Shown: positions 1 to 6,906 of the stretch, piece after piece
How positions within the stretch are numbered: position 1 is the stretch's first letter
How the letters are laid out: each line of letters begins with the position of its first letter
Assembly: GCA_002167365.1 (NCBI GenBank)
Contig: NHCU01000030.1
Coordinates: 1-11,162 of the forward strand
Direction: 5' to 3'
DNA length: 11,162 bases
Source of the DNA: Betaproteobacteria bacterium TMED41
GTDB taxonomy: Bacteria > Pseudomonadota > Gammaproteobacteria > Burkholderiales > Burkholderiaceae_A
Translations under genes and position numbers: made by a program
Notes under the pieces: model-generated
Databases searched by the model: none
What the model saw: only the letters and a program-made list of their open reading frames with translations
Told to the model about the DNA's origin: nothing

Positions 1-90
1 TTTTTGGGCTTTTTCCTTAGCTAATTTTTCTTTTTGGGCTTTTTCCTTAGCTAATTTTTCTTTTTGGGCTTTTTCCTTAGCTAATTTTTT
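1..90 (-). repeat. Three head-to-tail 30-bp repeats within tolA
   Basis: Bases 1-30, 31-60 and 61-90 are the same 30-mer; the third copy differs only at base 90 (t instead of c). The copies abut directly and are in frame, so each adds the ten residues EKLAKEKAQK to the TolA helical domain; the copy nearest the N-terminus begins KK instead of EK. The array touches the window edge and may continue. Ala/Lys/Glu repeats are normal in TolA domain II, but near-perfect nucleotide identity points to recent duplication or slippage. Confidence 0.95.
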
Positions 91-393
91 TTCAAGTTTC
101 TTTTTTTCTAGAGAAATTAAATCTTCACTTTTATTGTTAGGTTTTTTATTTAGGGGGGAGTTCGGTTTATTTGAATTACTCAGCATGACAGATTTATTTT
201 TTGTTATAGTTTTTGCCGGCAATTCAGGCGGCAAACTACTCCAAAGCTCTGCTCTGACAAAATCAGGTTTTTTTGTAGAATCTGAATTATAAAAAAGAAC
301 AATAAAAAAAATCGAATGTAAGGCTAATGAAAAAACCAAAGCCCATGTTAGTTTCTCCTCCGATGTATTACCCTTTGTTGGTTTGGATATCAA
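1..393 (-). CDS. tolA: TolA, N-terminal part (runs off the left edge)
   Basis: This is the inner-membrane-anchored arm of the Tol-Pal system, which links the TolQR motor to TolB/Pal at the outer membrane. The frame is open from 393 to base 1, giving 131 residues. A short Lys-rich cytoplasmic tail (1-15) is followed by one membrane helix (about 16-35). Next comes a VRAELWSSLPPELP segment (46-59), the 'AE-W-aLP' type motif seen after the TolA anchor. A Lys/Asn/Ser linker and a Lys/Glu/Ala-rich helical region (from about 95) complete the visible part. The tolR stop (406-408) lies in the same frame, and the only start codon between it and the membrane helix is TTG at 391-393, preceded by a purine-rich AGAAGA. 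The gene starts 12 bases after tolR. The C-terminal TolB/Pal-binding domain lies outside the window. Function rests on context and architecture; the exact start is less certain. Confidence 0.88.
   Translation of the reverse strand, partial: MISKPTKGNTSEEKLTWALVFSLALHSIFFIVLFYNSDSTKKPDFVRAELWSSLPPELPAKTITKNKSVMLSNSNKPNSPLNKKPNNKSEDLISLEKKKLEKKLAKEKAQKEKLAKEKAQKEKLAKEKAQK
287..361 (-). other. Strong Shine-Dalgarno-like site facing an out-of-frame ATG inside tolA
   Basis: On the minus strand GGAGGAG (bases 361-355) precedes an ATG (346-344) by eight bases. This is the best ribosome-binding-site match I noticed in the window. The ATG is out of frame with tolA and opens a 19-codon hydrophobic reading frame that stops at 287-289. 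In the tolA frame the same bases encode Ser-Glu-Glu-Lys just before the membrane helix, so the match may be accidental. I do not call this a gene. Confidence 0.3.
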
Positions 394-405
394 TCTTCTT
401 TGAAC

Positions 406-822
406 CTAATTATTTTGCTGGCGAACAAGCAATCCTACTCTGGAAATTCCTCCTTTATTGAGAGTATCAATTGTTTGAGCCACAATTTCATATGGTAATT
501 TTTTTTCTGCAGAAATGACTACTGCTGTTTTTTGGTCTGTCGTTAAATTTAAAACCGTATCTACCAATTCAGATTGAGTTACAGAAAACTCCTCGGAATT
601 CACTTCTCTTTTTCGTACCTTAATTGACTCATTATTAAGTATTTTTATTTCAATAATTGATTCTTTTTTTGGGGCTACTTTGCTAACTTCAGGTAAATCA
701 ATGATGCCTGTGGTTATCAATGGTGCCGTCACCATAAAAATTACCAACAGTACCAACATGACATCGATATATGGAACAACATTTATTTCGCTAATAGCAC
801 TTCTTTTTCTGTAATTTTTCAT
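406..822 (-). CDS. tolR: TolR, Tol-Pal motor subunit
   Basis: This is an ExbD/TolR family protein of 138 residues (E. coli TolR has about 142) that forms the proton-driven inner-membrane motor with TolQ. Residues 1-11 are basic and cytoplasmic. The signature EINVVPYIDVMLVLLVIFM (12-30) forms the single membrane helix, and Asp20 sits at the position of the proton-carrying Asp23 of E. coli TolR. The rest (about 40-138) is the periplasmic domain, ending in the expected 'GI-RVGLLV' strand. It begins at ATG 820-822, 12 bases after the tolQ stop, with no clear ribosome-binding site, so coupling to tolQ is plausible. ExbD is the main alternative, but position between tolQ and a TolA-like gene favours TolR. 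Confidence 0.95.
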   Translation of the reverse strand: MKNYRKRSAISEINVVPYIDVMLVLLVIFMVTAPLITTGIIDLPEVSKVAPKKESIIEIKILNNESIKVRKREVNSEEFSVTQSELVDTVLNLTTDQKTAVVISAEKKLPYEIVAQTIDTLNKGGISRVGLLVRQQNN

Positions 823-834
823 TGGCTGGTTAAA

Positions 835-1503
835 TCAAATTTGTCTTTGCAGAATATTGGAAAATTCTTCCATGAAACCATCAAATCTACTGGCTAAGAT
901 ATCGATTTCTGTTGAAAATTTGTTATAAGCTATTACTGCTGGGATAGCCGCTAGTAGTCCTATTGCGGTGGCGATTAATGCTTCAGCAATACCAGGTGCA
1001 ACATTTGCTAGTGTTGCTTGTTGTATATTTGCAAGGGCAAGAAATGCATGCATGATTCCCCAAACTGTTCCGAAAAGCCCTACATAGGGAGAGACCGAAC
1101 CAGTTGTAGCCAAAAAGGGTAACCAATTTTCAAGGTCACTTAATTCTCTGTTCGTAGCTGCTTTCATGGCTCTGCGGGTGTTATCAATTATTTCAGATTG
1201 GCCTGTACTGTTTTGTTTTCGACTTTTGAGAAACTCATGCATTCCAGCCTCGAAAATCCTTGGCAAGCTACCCGTAATTTTTTTCTCCTCTATTTTTTTC
1301 ATAAGTTGCATTAATTCACCGCCCGACCAAAACTCTTCTTCAAATTTATCAGTTGATCTTTTCGTTGAAAAAAGGAATTTCAGTTTCGAAAAAATTACAG
1401 TCCAAGAAATTATGGAAACCAATATTAATATTCCAATCACTCCCTGAACAGGAAGACTGGCATTTAATACTAAGGCTAATAAAGATAATTCAGTTGTTAA
1501 CAT
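835..1503 (-). CDS. tolQ: TolQ, Tol-Pal proton-channel subunit
   Basis: This is a MotA/TolQ/ExbB family inner-membrane protein of 222 residues. Three membrane segments are visible: about 18-40, 130-155 and 168-193, with a cytoplasmic loop of about 85 residues between the first two. The stretch SVSPYVGLFGTVWGIMHAF (136-154) and the following APGIAEALIATAIGLLAAIP block (169-188) are the family signature. Thr146, Thr179 and Pro188 fall where E. coli TolQ has Thr145, Thr178 and Pro187, residues lining the proton path. The start ATG (1501-1503) has a GGTGGTG element about 12-18 bases upstream. The gene follows ruvB by 25 bases. In many proteobacteria ybgC sits immediately before tolQ, and it is absent here. 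Confidence 0.96.
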   Translation of the reverse strand: MLTTELSLLALVLNASLPVQGVIGILILVSIISWTVIFSKLKFLFSTKRSTDKFEEEFWSGGELMQLMKKIEEKKITGSLPRIFEAGMHEFLKSRKQNSTGQSEIIDNTRRAMKAATNRELSDLENWLPFLATTGSVSPYVGLFGTVWGIMHAFLALANIQQATLANVAPGIAEALIATAIGLLAAIPAVIAYNKFSTEIDILASRFDGFMEEFSNILQRQI

Positions 1504-1528
1504 ATTTTTAAAGTCACCACCAAATAAT

Positions 1529-2593
1529 TTATAAGTTTAAAGGATTGTTAGTGTATTTTTGAGGAATTTCTTTTTTAAAATGTTTGTAACTTAGCTCAGT
1601 TGCTACTCTTCCTCTTGGTGTTCTTTGAATGAATCCTTGTTGAATTAAATAAGGCTCTATTACATCTTCAATGGTCTCTCGCACCTCACCCACAGCAGCG
1701 GATATGTTGTCAATCCCAACAGGACCTCCATTAAATTTATTAATTATCGCATTAATAAATTTTTGATCCATTAAATCCAAACCAATTTCATCAACTTCCA
1801 GTAAGGATAATGCTTTTGTGGCATTCTCTTTTGAAATTTCACCATTGGATCTGACTTGAGCGTAGTCTCTAACTCTTCTTAATAATCGATTGGCAATTCT
1901 TGGAGTACCCCTAGATCTATGAGCTATTTCGTTTAACCCACTTTTATCATAGTTGACGTGAAGTAATTCAGAAGATCTACTTAAAATACTTACGAGTTCC
2001 TCTGATTCGTAAAACTCTAGTCTAGCTGTAACACCAAACCTATCTCTTAGTGGGTTAGTTAACATTCCAGCTCTGGTTGTTGCCCCTATAAGGGTGAAAG
2101 GCTGCAATTCTAATTGTACAGATTTTGCTGAGGGGCCTTCACCAATCATGATGTCAAATTTAAAATCTTCAAGAGCAGGATAAAGCTTTTCTTCAACCAA
2201 AGGGCTGAGCCTGTGAATTTCATCAATAAATAAAACGTCGTTGCACTCCAAGTTTGTAAGAATAGCAGCCAGGTCAGCAGGCCTTTCTAATATAGGGCCC
2301 GAGGATTGTTTTAAATCGACTCCTCTTTCTTCGGCCAAAATATGAGCTAGGGTTGTTTTTCCCAAGCCAGGTGGTCCAAACAATAAAATATGATCCATGG
2401 CTTCATTTCTAATTTTTGCAGCTTTTATCAAAATATCAAGTTGATTTTTTATTTTTTCTTGCCCAATATACTCAGTAAAATTTTTTGGTCTTAAAGCTTT
2501 TTCGATAGACTCATCGCGAGGATCTTGATTTTTGGGCGAAATTACTCTTTTACTCCCTTTTTTGGTTGAGTCTAGCTCATCTTCTTTAATCAT
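1529..2593 (-). CDS. ruvB: RuvB, Holliday junction branch-migration ATPase
   Basis: This is the AAA+ motor that drives branch migration of RuvA-bound Holliday junctions. The 354 residues are slightly more than the usual 330-350 because of a charged N-terminal tail (1-30). Visible motifs are ALRPKNFTEYIGQ (33-45), Walker A GPPGLGKTT (73-81), Walker B LFIDEIHRL (121-129), sensor 1 with GATTRAGMLTNPLRDRFG (170-187, including the arginine-finger region), and PRIANRLLRRVRDYAQ (231-246, sensor 2 region). The C-terminal winged helix carries FIQRTPRGRVAT (321-332), the DNA-binding hairpin region. All key residues are present. It starts 17 bases after the ruvA stop with GGAA upstream, and belongs to a ruvC-ruvA-ruvB set that continues into tolQRA. 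Confidence 0.98.
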   Translation of the reverse strand: MIKEDELDSTKKGSKRVISPKNQDPRDESIEKALRPKNFTEYIGQEKIKNQLDILIKAAKIRNEAMDHILLFGPPGLGKTTLAHILAEERGVDLKQSSGPILERPADLAAILTNLECNDVLFIDEIHRLSPLVEEKLYPALEDFKFDIMIGEGPSAKSVQLELQPFTLIGATTRAGMLTNPLRDRFGVTARLEFYESEELVSILSRSSELLHVNYDKSGLNEIAHRSRGTPRIANRLLRRVRDYAQVRSNGEISKENATKALSLLEVDEIGLDLMDQKFINAIINKFNGGPVGIDNISAAVGEVRETIEDVIEPYLIQQGFIQRTPRGRVATELSYKHFKKEIPQKYTNNPLNL

Positions 2594-2610
2594 TTTCTAT
2601 TCCATTATCG

Positions 2611-3177
2611 CTATGACAGAGATTTAAGAGCTGTTTTAATGTTTTCTTCTATACTCGAACTTAGTGTAATAGTTTTTATTGCCAATTTTGCTTCATTCTC
2701 GGTGTAGCCAAGTGAGAGTAAAGCCTTAATTAAATCTATCTTATTGGTTGAATCTTTGTTCTTATTTTCAGCAAGTATCTCAATTTTACCTCTTAATTCG
2801 ATCACCATTCTTTCAGCAGTTTTTTTCCCTATACCAGGTATTCGAACAATGTTATGAATTTCATTATTTTCAATATTTTGAGCAAGTTCATAAACAGACA
2901 TACCAGATAATATTGCTAGTGCAACCTTAGGACCAATTCCATTAATTTTGATTAAAATTTTAAAAGTAGCTTTTTCTTGTAGTGACAAAAAACCAAATAA
3001 TTGTTGCGCATCTTCACGAACCAGATGATGAGTTATTATTTTAACCACACTGCCAATTTCTGGAAGATTGTAGAATGTACTCATTGGTATTTCAATTTCG
3101 TAACCAACACCCTGAACGTCAATTATAACAAATTGTGGTTTTTTCTGAATTAAAGTCCCTGTGATTTGAGCAATCAT
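2611..3177 (-). CDS. ruvA: RuvA, Holliday junction-binding subunit
   Basis: This is the tetrameric protein that holds the Holliday junction square-planar and recruits RuvB. At 188 residues it is close to the usual 190-205. Domain I (1-65) is the OB fold and begins MIAQITGTLIQKKPQFVIID. Domain II carries two helix-hairpin-helix motifs, NGIGPKVALAILSG (79-92) and IPGIGKKTAERMVIELRG (113-130). After a Lys/Asn-rich linker, domain III (about 147-188) contains the LLSLGYTENEAKLAI segment that contacts RuvB. The start ATG overlaps the ruvC stop in an ATGA arrangement, with AAGG upstream inside ruvC, so translation is probably coupled to ruvC. Confidence 0.97.
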   Translation of the reverse strand: MIAQITGTLIQKKPQFVIIDVQGVGYEIEIPMSTFYNLPEIGSVVKIITHHLVREDAQQLFGFLSLQEKATFKILIKINGIGPKVALAILSGMSVYELAQNIENNEIHNIVRIPGIGKKTAERMVIELRGKIEILAENKNKDSTNKIDLIKALLSLGYTENEAKLAIKTITLSSSIEENIKTALKSLS

Positions 3178-3659
3178 TGGAACTTGACCTTATTATGCCA
3201 AGCAATGGCACAAGCTAAAGCATCTGATGCATCACTCTCAGGGGCACGATGAAGATGGAGTAATTCCTTGACCATGAACTGAACTTGTTTTTTATTGGCT
3301 TTTCCTGTTCCAACAACAGATTTTTTGATTTCCAAAGGAGTTAACTCATGTATTTCTATTTGATGACCAGCCAGGGCGGCAATTGCTACCCCCCTAGCTT
3401 GCCCCAAAGCCAAGGTCGAGGATGCATTAACATTGACAAATATTTTTTCAACTACAGCTTGATATGGTTTGAATTTTATGACAATTTCATTTAATCCTTG
3501 AAAAATTTCCCTTAGCCTTTCAGATTCGTAATCATTAGGGTTAGTAGTAATTTTTCCACTAGCTTTATAAAAAATTTTTTTTCTTTTAATACTTATTATT
3601 CCGTAACCTGTTGATTTTAGTCCTGGATCAATGCCAATCAAATCGTATTCATTCATCAT
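3174..3659 (-). CDS. ruvC: RuvC, Holliday junction resolvase
   Basis: This is the Mg-dependent RNase H-fold endonuclease that cuts Holliday junctions symmetrically. From the chosen start it has 161 residues (E. coli 173). The catalytic acidic residues are visible: Asp11 in IGIDPGLKSTGYG, Glu71 in VVEKIFVNVNASSTLALGQARG, and Asp143 and Asp146 in ESDASDALACAIAWH. They match Asp7, Glu66, Asp138 and Asp141 of E. coli. The frame is open to 3725, but the extra 22 residues lie inside purH and resemble no RuvC N-terminus. The tandem ATG ATG at 3654-3659, one base after the purH stop, gives a normal N-terminus, so I placed the start there; the second ATG is equally possible. No clear ribosome-binding site is seen, which suggests reinitiation after purH. 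Confidence 0.95.
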   Translation of the reverse strand: MMNEYDLIGIDPGLKSTGYGIISIKRKKIFYKASGKITTNPNDYESERLREIFQGLNEIVIKFKPYQAVVEKIFVNVNASSTLALGQARGVAIAALAGHQIEIHELTPLEIKKSVVGTGKANKKQVQFMVKELLHLHRAPESDASDALACAIAWHNKVKFQ

Positions 3660-3660
3660 G

Positions 3661-5271
3661 TTAATGACGGAAATGTCTGATACCAGTAAAAAGCATAGCA
3701 ATTTTATGTTCATCAGCAGCGGCAATAACCTCTGAATCTTTTATGGATCCACCCGGCTGAATGACACTTTTTGCCCCAGCTTCAGAGAGCACATCAATTC
3801 CATCCCTAAAAGGAAAAAAGGCATCCGAAGCGACAACTGAATTTTCTAGTGATTGACCAGCTTGTAAAGCTTTCATTTTAGCTATCTTGACGGAATCAAA
3901 ACGACTCATCTGTCCAGCACCAATCCCCAATGTCCGGGAATCGCGGCAAAATACAATTGCATTGCTTTTTACCCAGCAAGCGACAATCCAAGCAAACTTT
4001 AAATCAGCTAATTCTTTTTCTGATGGTTTAATTTTAGTCACAGTTGTAAATTTTATGTCTTTTCTCTGGTGAGTATCTCTGTTTTGAATCAGGTATCCCC
4101 CTATTAAACTTCTAATTTCAAGTGATGAAGATTCAGTTGAAGCCTTTTTGGGATTTTTGATAACTCTGATATTGGGTTTTTGAGAAAATATTTTTTTAGC
4201 ACTTTTGGTGAAATCTGGAGCAATAATTAGCTCAATAAAATCTCTAGAAATAAAATTTGCCAGAGCTTCGTCGACTGCCTCATTGAAGGCTACAACACTT
4301 CCAAAAGACGAAATTGTGTCGGTTTGTTTTGCTCTTTTAAAAGCTTCTAAACAAGAATCTGCTTCTGCAACTCCGCAAGGATTAGCATGCTTAACAATAA
4401 CACAAGCCGGCTTTGACAACATTTCTGCACATTGGAATGCAGAGTCAGCATCTATTAGATTATTGTAAGATAATCTTTTCCCCTGTATCTGTTGCGCGCA
4501 AACTAATGTAGTTTCATCTTCAGCCGGATCACAGTAGATAGCTGCTTTTTGATGAGGATTTTCCCCATATCTTAAATCCGAGTATTTTTTTAAATTTATG
4601 GAAAAGATGGGCATTTCTAAATTAATTGAGTCAGAAAATTTTTTTTTAGTTGTCATATTTTGTGAATTACTGGTGTCAAGTCGATGAAAATAATTACTAA
4701 TTTCATTTTCATATCTGGCACTGCAATCAAATGCCTTGAGTGCTAATGAAAATCTTAGACTTAATAATACTTTGTTGTTTTTAATTGCTGTGGAAACTAA
4801 TCCGTAATCATCAGGATTAGAGACAATGGTGATATCTTGATAATTTTTAGCTGCGGCTCTCATTAAAGTAGAGCCACCAATATCTATGGCTTCTATTATT
4901 TCCTCATGTTGGAAACAAACTCTAGTTTTATCCTTGAAGGGATATAAGTTAATCACGACCATATCCACTGGAGTTATTTTAAGTGACTCAAGTTTTTGCA
5001 TATGTTTTTTATTGCTACGCCTAGCTAGTAAACCACCGTGTATATTGGGGTGAAGGGTCTTAACTCTTCCATCTAGTATTTCTGGAAACCCTGTCAAATC
5101 CTCAACTGAGATAACATCGATACCATTTTGCTGTAAAAAATTAGCTGTTCCCCCTGTTGATATAATTTCAATATTATTACTCTCTAATTCTTGCGCTAAT
5201 TTAAGAAGGTTTCTCTTGTCAGACACTGAAATCAGGCATGTTTTGATCTTTACTGGGGATTCATTTTTCAT
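3661..5271 (-). CDS. purH: PurH, bifunctional AICAR transformylase / IMP cyclohydrolase
   Basis: This enzyme performs the last two steps of de novo IMP synthesis: formylation of AICAR using 10-formyl-tetrahydrofolate, then ring closure to IMP. At 536 residues it is slightly above the usual 515-530. The N-terminal cyclohydrolase domain (about 8-200) shows LISVSDKRNLLKLA (13-26), STGGTA (38-43) and GFPEILDGRVKTLHPNIHGG (61-80). After a variable Ser/Lys-rich linker (200-220) the transformylase domain begins near LRYGENPHQKAA (233-244). Its catalytic Lys294-His295 pair lies in VIVKHANPCGVA. Later markers are KSNAIVF, GIGAGQMSR and SDAFFPFRDGID, and the protein ends with the family-typical TGIRHFRH. 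The start overlaps the end of fis by 11 bases; the stop is one base before ruvC. Confidence 0.98.
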   Translation of the reverse strand: MKNESPVKIKTCLISVSDKRNLLKLAQELESNNIEIISTGGTANFLQQNGIDVISVEDLTGFPEILDGRVKTLHPNIHGGLLARRSNKKHMQKLESLKITPVDMVVINLYPFKDKTRVCFQHEEIIEAIDIGGSTLMRAAAKNYQDITIVSNPDDYGLVSTAIKNNKVLLSLRFSLALKAFDCSARYENEISNYFHRLDTSNSQNMTTKKKFSDSINLEMPIFSINLKKYSDLRYGENPHQKAAIYCDPAEDETTLVCAQQIQGKRLSYNNLIDADSAFQCAEMLSKPACVIVKHANPCGVAEADSCLEAFKRAKQTDTISSFGSVVAFNEAVDEALANFISRDFIELIIAPDFTKSAKKIFSQKPNIRVIKNPKKASTESSSLEIRSLIGGYLIQNRDTHQRKDIKFTTVTKIKPSEKELADLKFAWIVACWVKSNAIVFCRDSRTLGIGAGQMSRFDSVKIAKMKALQAGQSLENSVVASDAFFPFRDGIDVLSEAGAKSVIQPGGSIKDSEVIAAADEHKIAMLFTGIRHFRH

Positions 5272-5539
5272 TTAAATTTTTTCGAATATAAATATGGTGT
5301 TTTGCAATTTTTTTTCTCAGTGTGGCTCTGGTAACTCCTAAGATCTTGCTGGATAGACTTAAATTGTATTTGGTTTTGGTGAGTACAAATTCGATGGTTG
5401 GTTTCTCTGAAGCGTTAATGACCATTTCCAAAACTGCGTGAGGTTTCTGCTCGCCCAACCTATTAAAATATAGTTCAAGAGATTCTTGAATGGTTTTGTC
5501 TATTCGAGGTTTATTTCCTTTTGAATTTTTATTTTCCAC
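5261..5539 (-). CDS. fis: Fis-family nucleoid-associated regulator, divergent
   Basis: This is a 92-residue Fis-type DNA-binding protein. The central part ESLELYFNRLGEQKP (19-33) and ASEKPTIEFVL (43-53) match the Fis dimerisation helices. Residues 59-80 form the C-terminal helix-turn-helix, NLSLSSKILGVTRATLRKKI. The recognition helix has Thr70-Arg71, where Fis proteins normally have Asn-Arg (Asn84-Arg85 in E. coli); the preceding helix has Leu60 and Leu62 in place of the usual Gln and Arg. The start is GTG (5537-5539), eight bases after the pepP stop, with no recognisable ribosome-binding site. About nine residues follow the usual C-terminus and overlap purH. Adjacency of fis to purH is typical of Betaproteobacteria. 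The family is clear; whether it acts like E. coli Fis is not. Confidence 0.88.
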   Translation of the reverse strand: MENKNSKGNKPRIDKTIQESLELYFNRLGEQKPHAVLEMVINASEKPTIEFVLTKTKYNLSLSSKILGVTRATLRKKIAKHHIYIRKNLNEK

Positions 5540-5547
5540 AATAGTAT

Positions 5548-6897
5548 TTATTGGTTAATTAAAGACTCTATTTCAGAGATTTCTACAGGGACTTTTCTTG
5601 TCAAAAGGGCACATCCAGAATCAGTAACAAGTGCATCGTCTTCAATCCTAATACCTATATTCCAAAAACTTTTATCAACATCAGTTGATGGTCTTACATA
5701 GCAACCAGGCTCAATTGTTAAAATCATTCCGGGCTGTAATGGTTTGGAATAATCACCGACATCATGAACATCCATACCTAACCAATGACCAGTCCTGTGC
5801 ATATAAAATTGTTTATATAATTCTTTGTCAATTATTTCATCTAAACTATTATTCTTAATCAACCCAATATCCATCATTCCTTGAGATAAAATTTTAACTG
5901 CAGCGCTGTGAGGATCTGAAAAATCTGCACCAGGCTTTGTAGCTTGTATTGCAGCTTTTTGTGCGGCTAAAACAATTTCATATATTTGCCGTTGCGGAGA
6001 GGAAAAATAGCCTGAAACAGGAAAACTTCTTGTTATGTCAGAAGCATATCCTTCAATCTCACAGCCAGCATCAATTAAAATTATTTCACTTTCTTGCAAA
6101 ATTCTCTTACCAGCTTTGTGGTGCAGGATACAACTATTAGGACCACTGGCGACAATTGAGGGATAGGCCACTGACTGAGCGCCTGACTTCCCAAATTCAT
6201 GAAGTAATTCTGCCTCAATTTGATACTCAGTGATACCGGGTTTACAAAACTTCATTGCTCTAATGTGACCAAGTGAAGAAATTTGAGCTGCTTTTTTCAT
6301 AGTATCAATTTCTTTGTTATCTTTTACTAAACGAAGATTTGCAATAGCTTGGGCAACATCAATAAATCTCTCTGGGGGTATTTTTTTTCCTCTACTTTGA
6401 TTTTTAATTTTTTTAATTATTGTTTTTACCACAGTATCAATTTCATGTGATTCTGAAAAAGGGAAAAATAAATTCTTTGAGGAAACAAGTTTCTTTTCTA
6501 ATTCCTTGCCAAGCATGTCAATTGAATAGGATTTTCGAAAAAAAAATTTTTTGGCTGCGTTGTTTGGTCCTACTCGAAAGCCATTCCAGAGTTCTTGAAG
6601 CGGATCTTTTGGAAGACAAAATATTGTATCGCTGAAATTTTCTTTTTCATTGCATGTTATTAATAACCACGCATCGGGCTCTGGAAAGCCTGTTAAATAA
6701 AAAAAATCGCTTGATGATCTAAAGGGATAATAGTTGTCCCCATTACGTATTTTTTCCTTGCCGCTGTGAAACAAAGCAACTGATGGCCCACCATTAGTGC
6801 TTTCTAACATCCATTTTGCAAATTTTTTTCTACGCCTTAAATGAAGTTCATCATGAATAGGCCCAAGTGAGGGAGAGGTCAGCTTTAAATTAGACAT
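5548..6897 (-). CDS. pepP: Xaa-Pro aminopeptidase (aminopeptidase P, M24B family)
   Basis: This cytosolic metallopeptidase removes the first residue from peptides with proline in position two. The length of 449 residues is normal for PepP. Residues 20-175 form the N-terminal creatinase-like domain, with PFRSSSDFFYLTGFPEPDAW (58-77). Residues 190-449 form the pita-bread catalytic domain. All five metal ligands are identifiable: Asp276 and Asp287 in LIDAGCEIEGYASDITRSFP, His371 in HRTGHWLGMDVHDVG, Glu396 in ILTIEPGCYV and Glu419 in GIRIEDDALVT. Accessory His259 and His378 are also present, so the enzyme should be active. It starts nine bases after the murU stop without a strong ribosome-binding site. 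In many betaproteobacterial genomes ubiH and dusB stand between pepP and fis; here nothing does. Confidence 0.96.
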   Translation of the reverse strand: MSNLKLTSPSLGPIHDELHLRRRKKFAKWMLESTNGGPSVALFHSGKEKIRNGDNYYPFRSSSDFFYLTGFPEPDAWLLITCNEKENFSDTIFCLPKDPLQELWNGFRVGPNNAAKKFFFRKSYSIDMLGKELEKKLVSSKNLFFPFSESHEIDTVVKTIIKKIKNQSRGKKIPPERFIDVAQAIANLRLVKDNKEIDTMKKAAQISSLGHIRAMKFCKPGITEYQIEAELLHEFGKSGAQSVAYPSIVASGPNSCILHHKAGKRILQESEIILIDAGCEIEGYASDITRSFPVSGYFSSPQRQIYEIVLAAQKAAIQATKPGADFSDPHSAAVKILSQGMMDIGLIKNNSLDEIIDKELYKQFYMHRTGHWLGMDVHDVGDYSKPLQPGMILTIEPGCYVRPSTDVDKSFWNIGIRIEDDALVTDSGCALLTRKVPVEISEIESLINQ

Positions 6898-6906
6898 ATT
6901 TTTATT

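Noticed and set aside
1..90. CRISPR-like array, because of identical repeats of about 30 bases
   Set aside because: The repeats abut with no spacers and translate in frame as part of TolA.
1166..1447. 93-codon plus-strand frame opposite tolQ
   Set aside because: Antisense to the conserved tolQ frame; its composition mirrors the membrane protein on the other strand.
3660..3725. N-terminal extension of RuvC to 183 residues
   Set aside because: It lies within purH, adds a hydrophobic stretch foreign to RuvC, and the ATG pair at 3654-3659 gives the normal N-terminus with catalytic Asp at position 11.
4205..4468. 87-codon plus-strand frame opposite purH
   Set aside because: Antisense to the transformylase domain of PurH, with no family resemblance.
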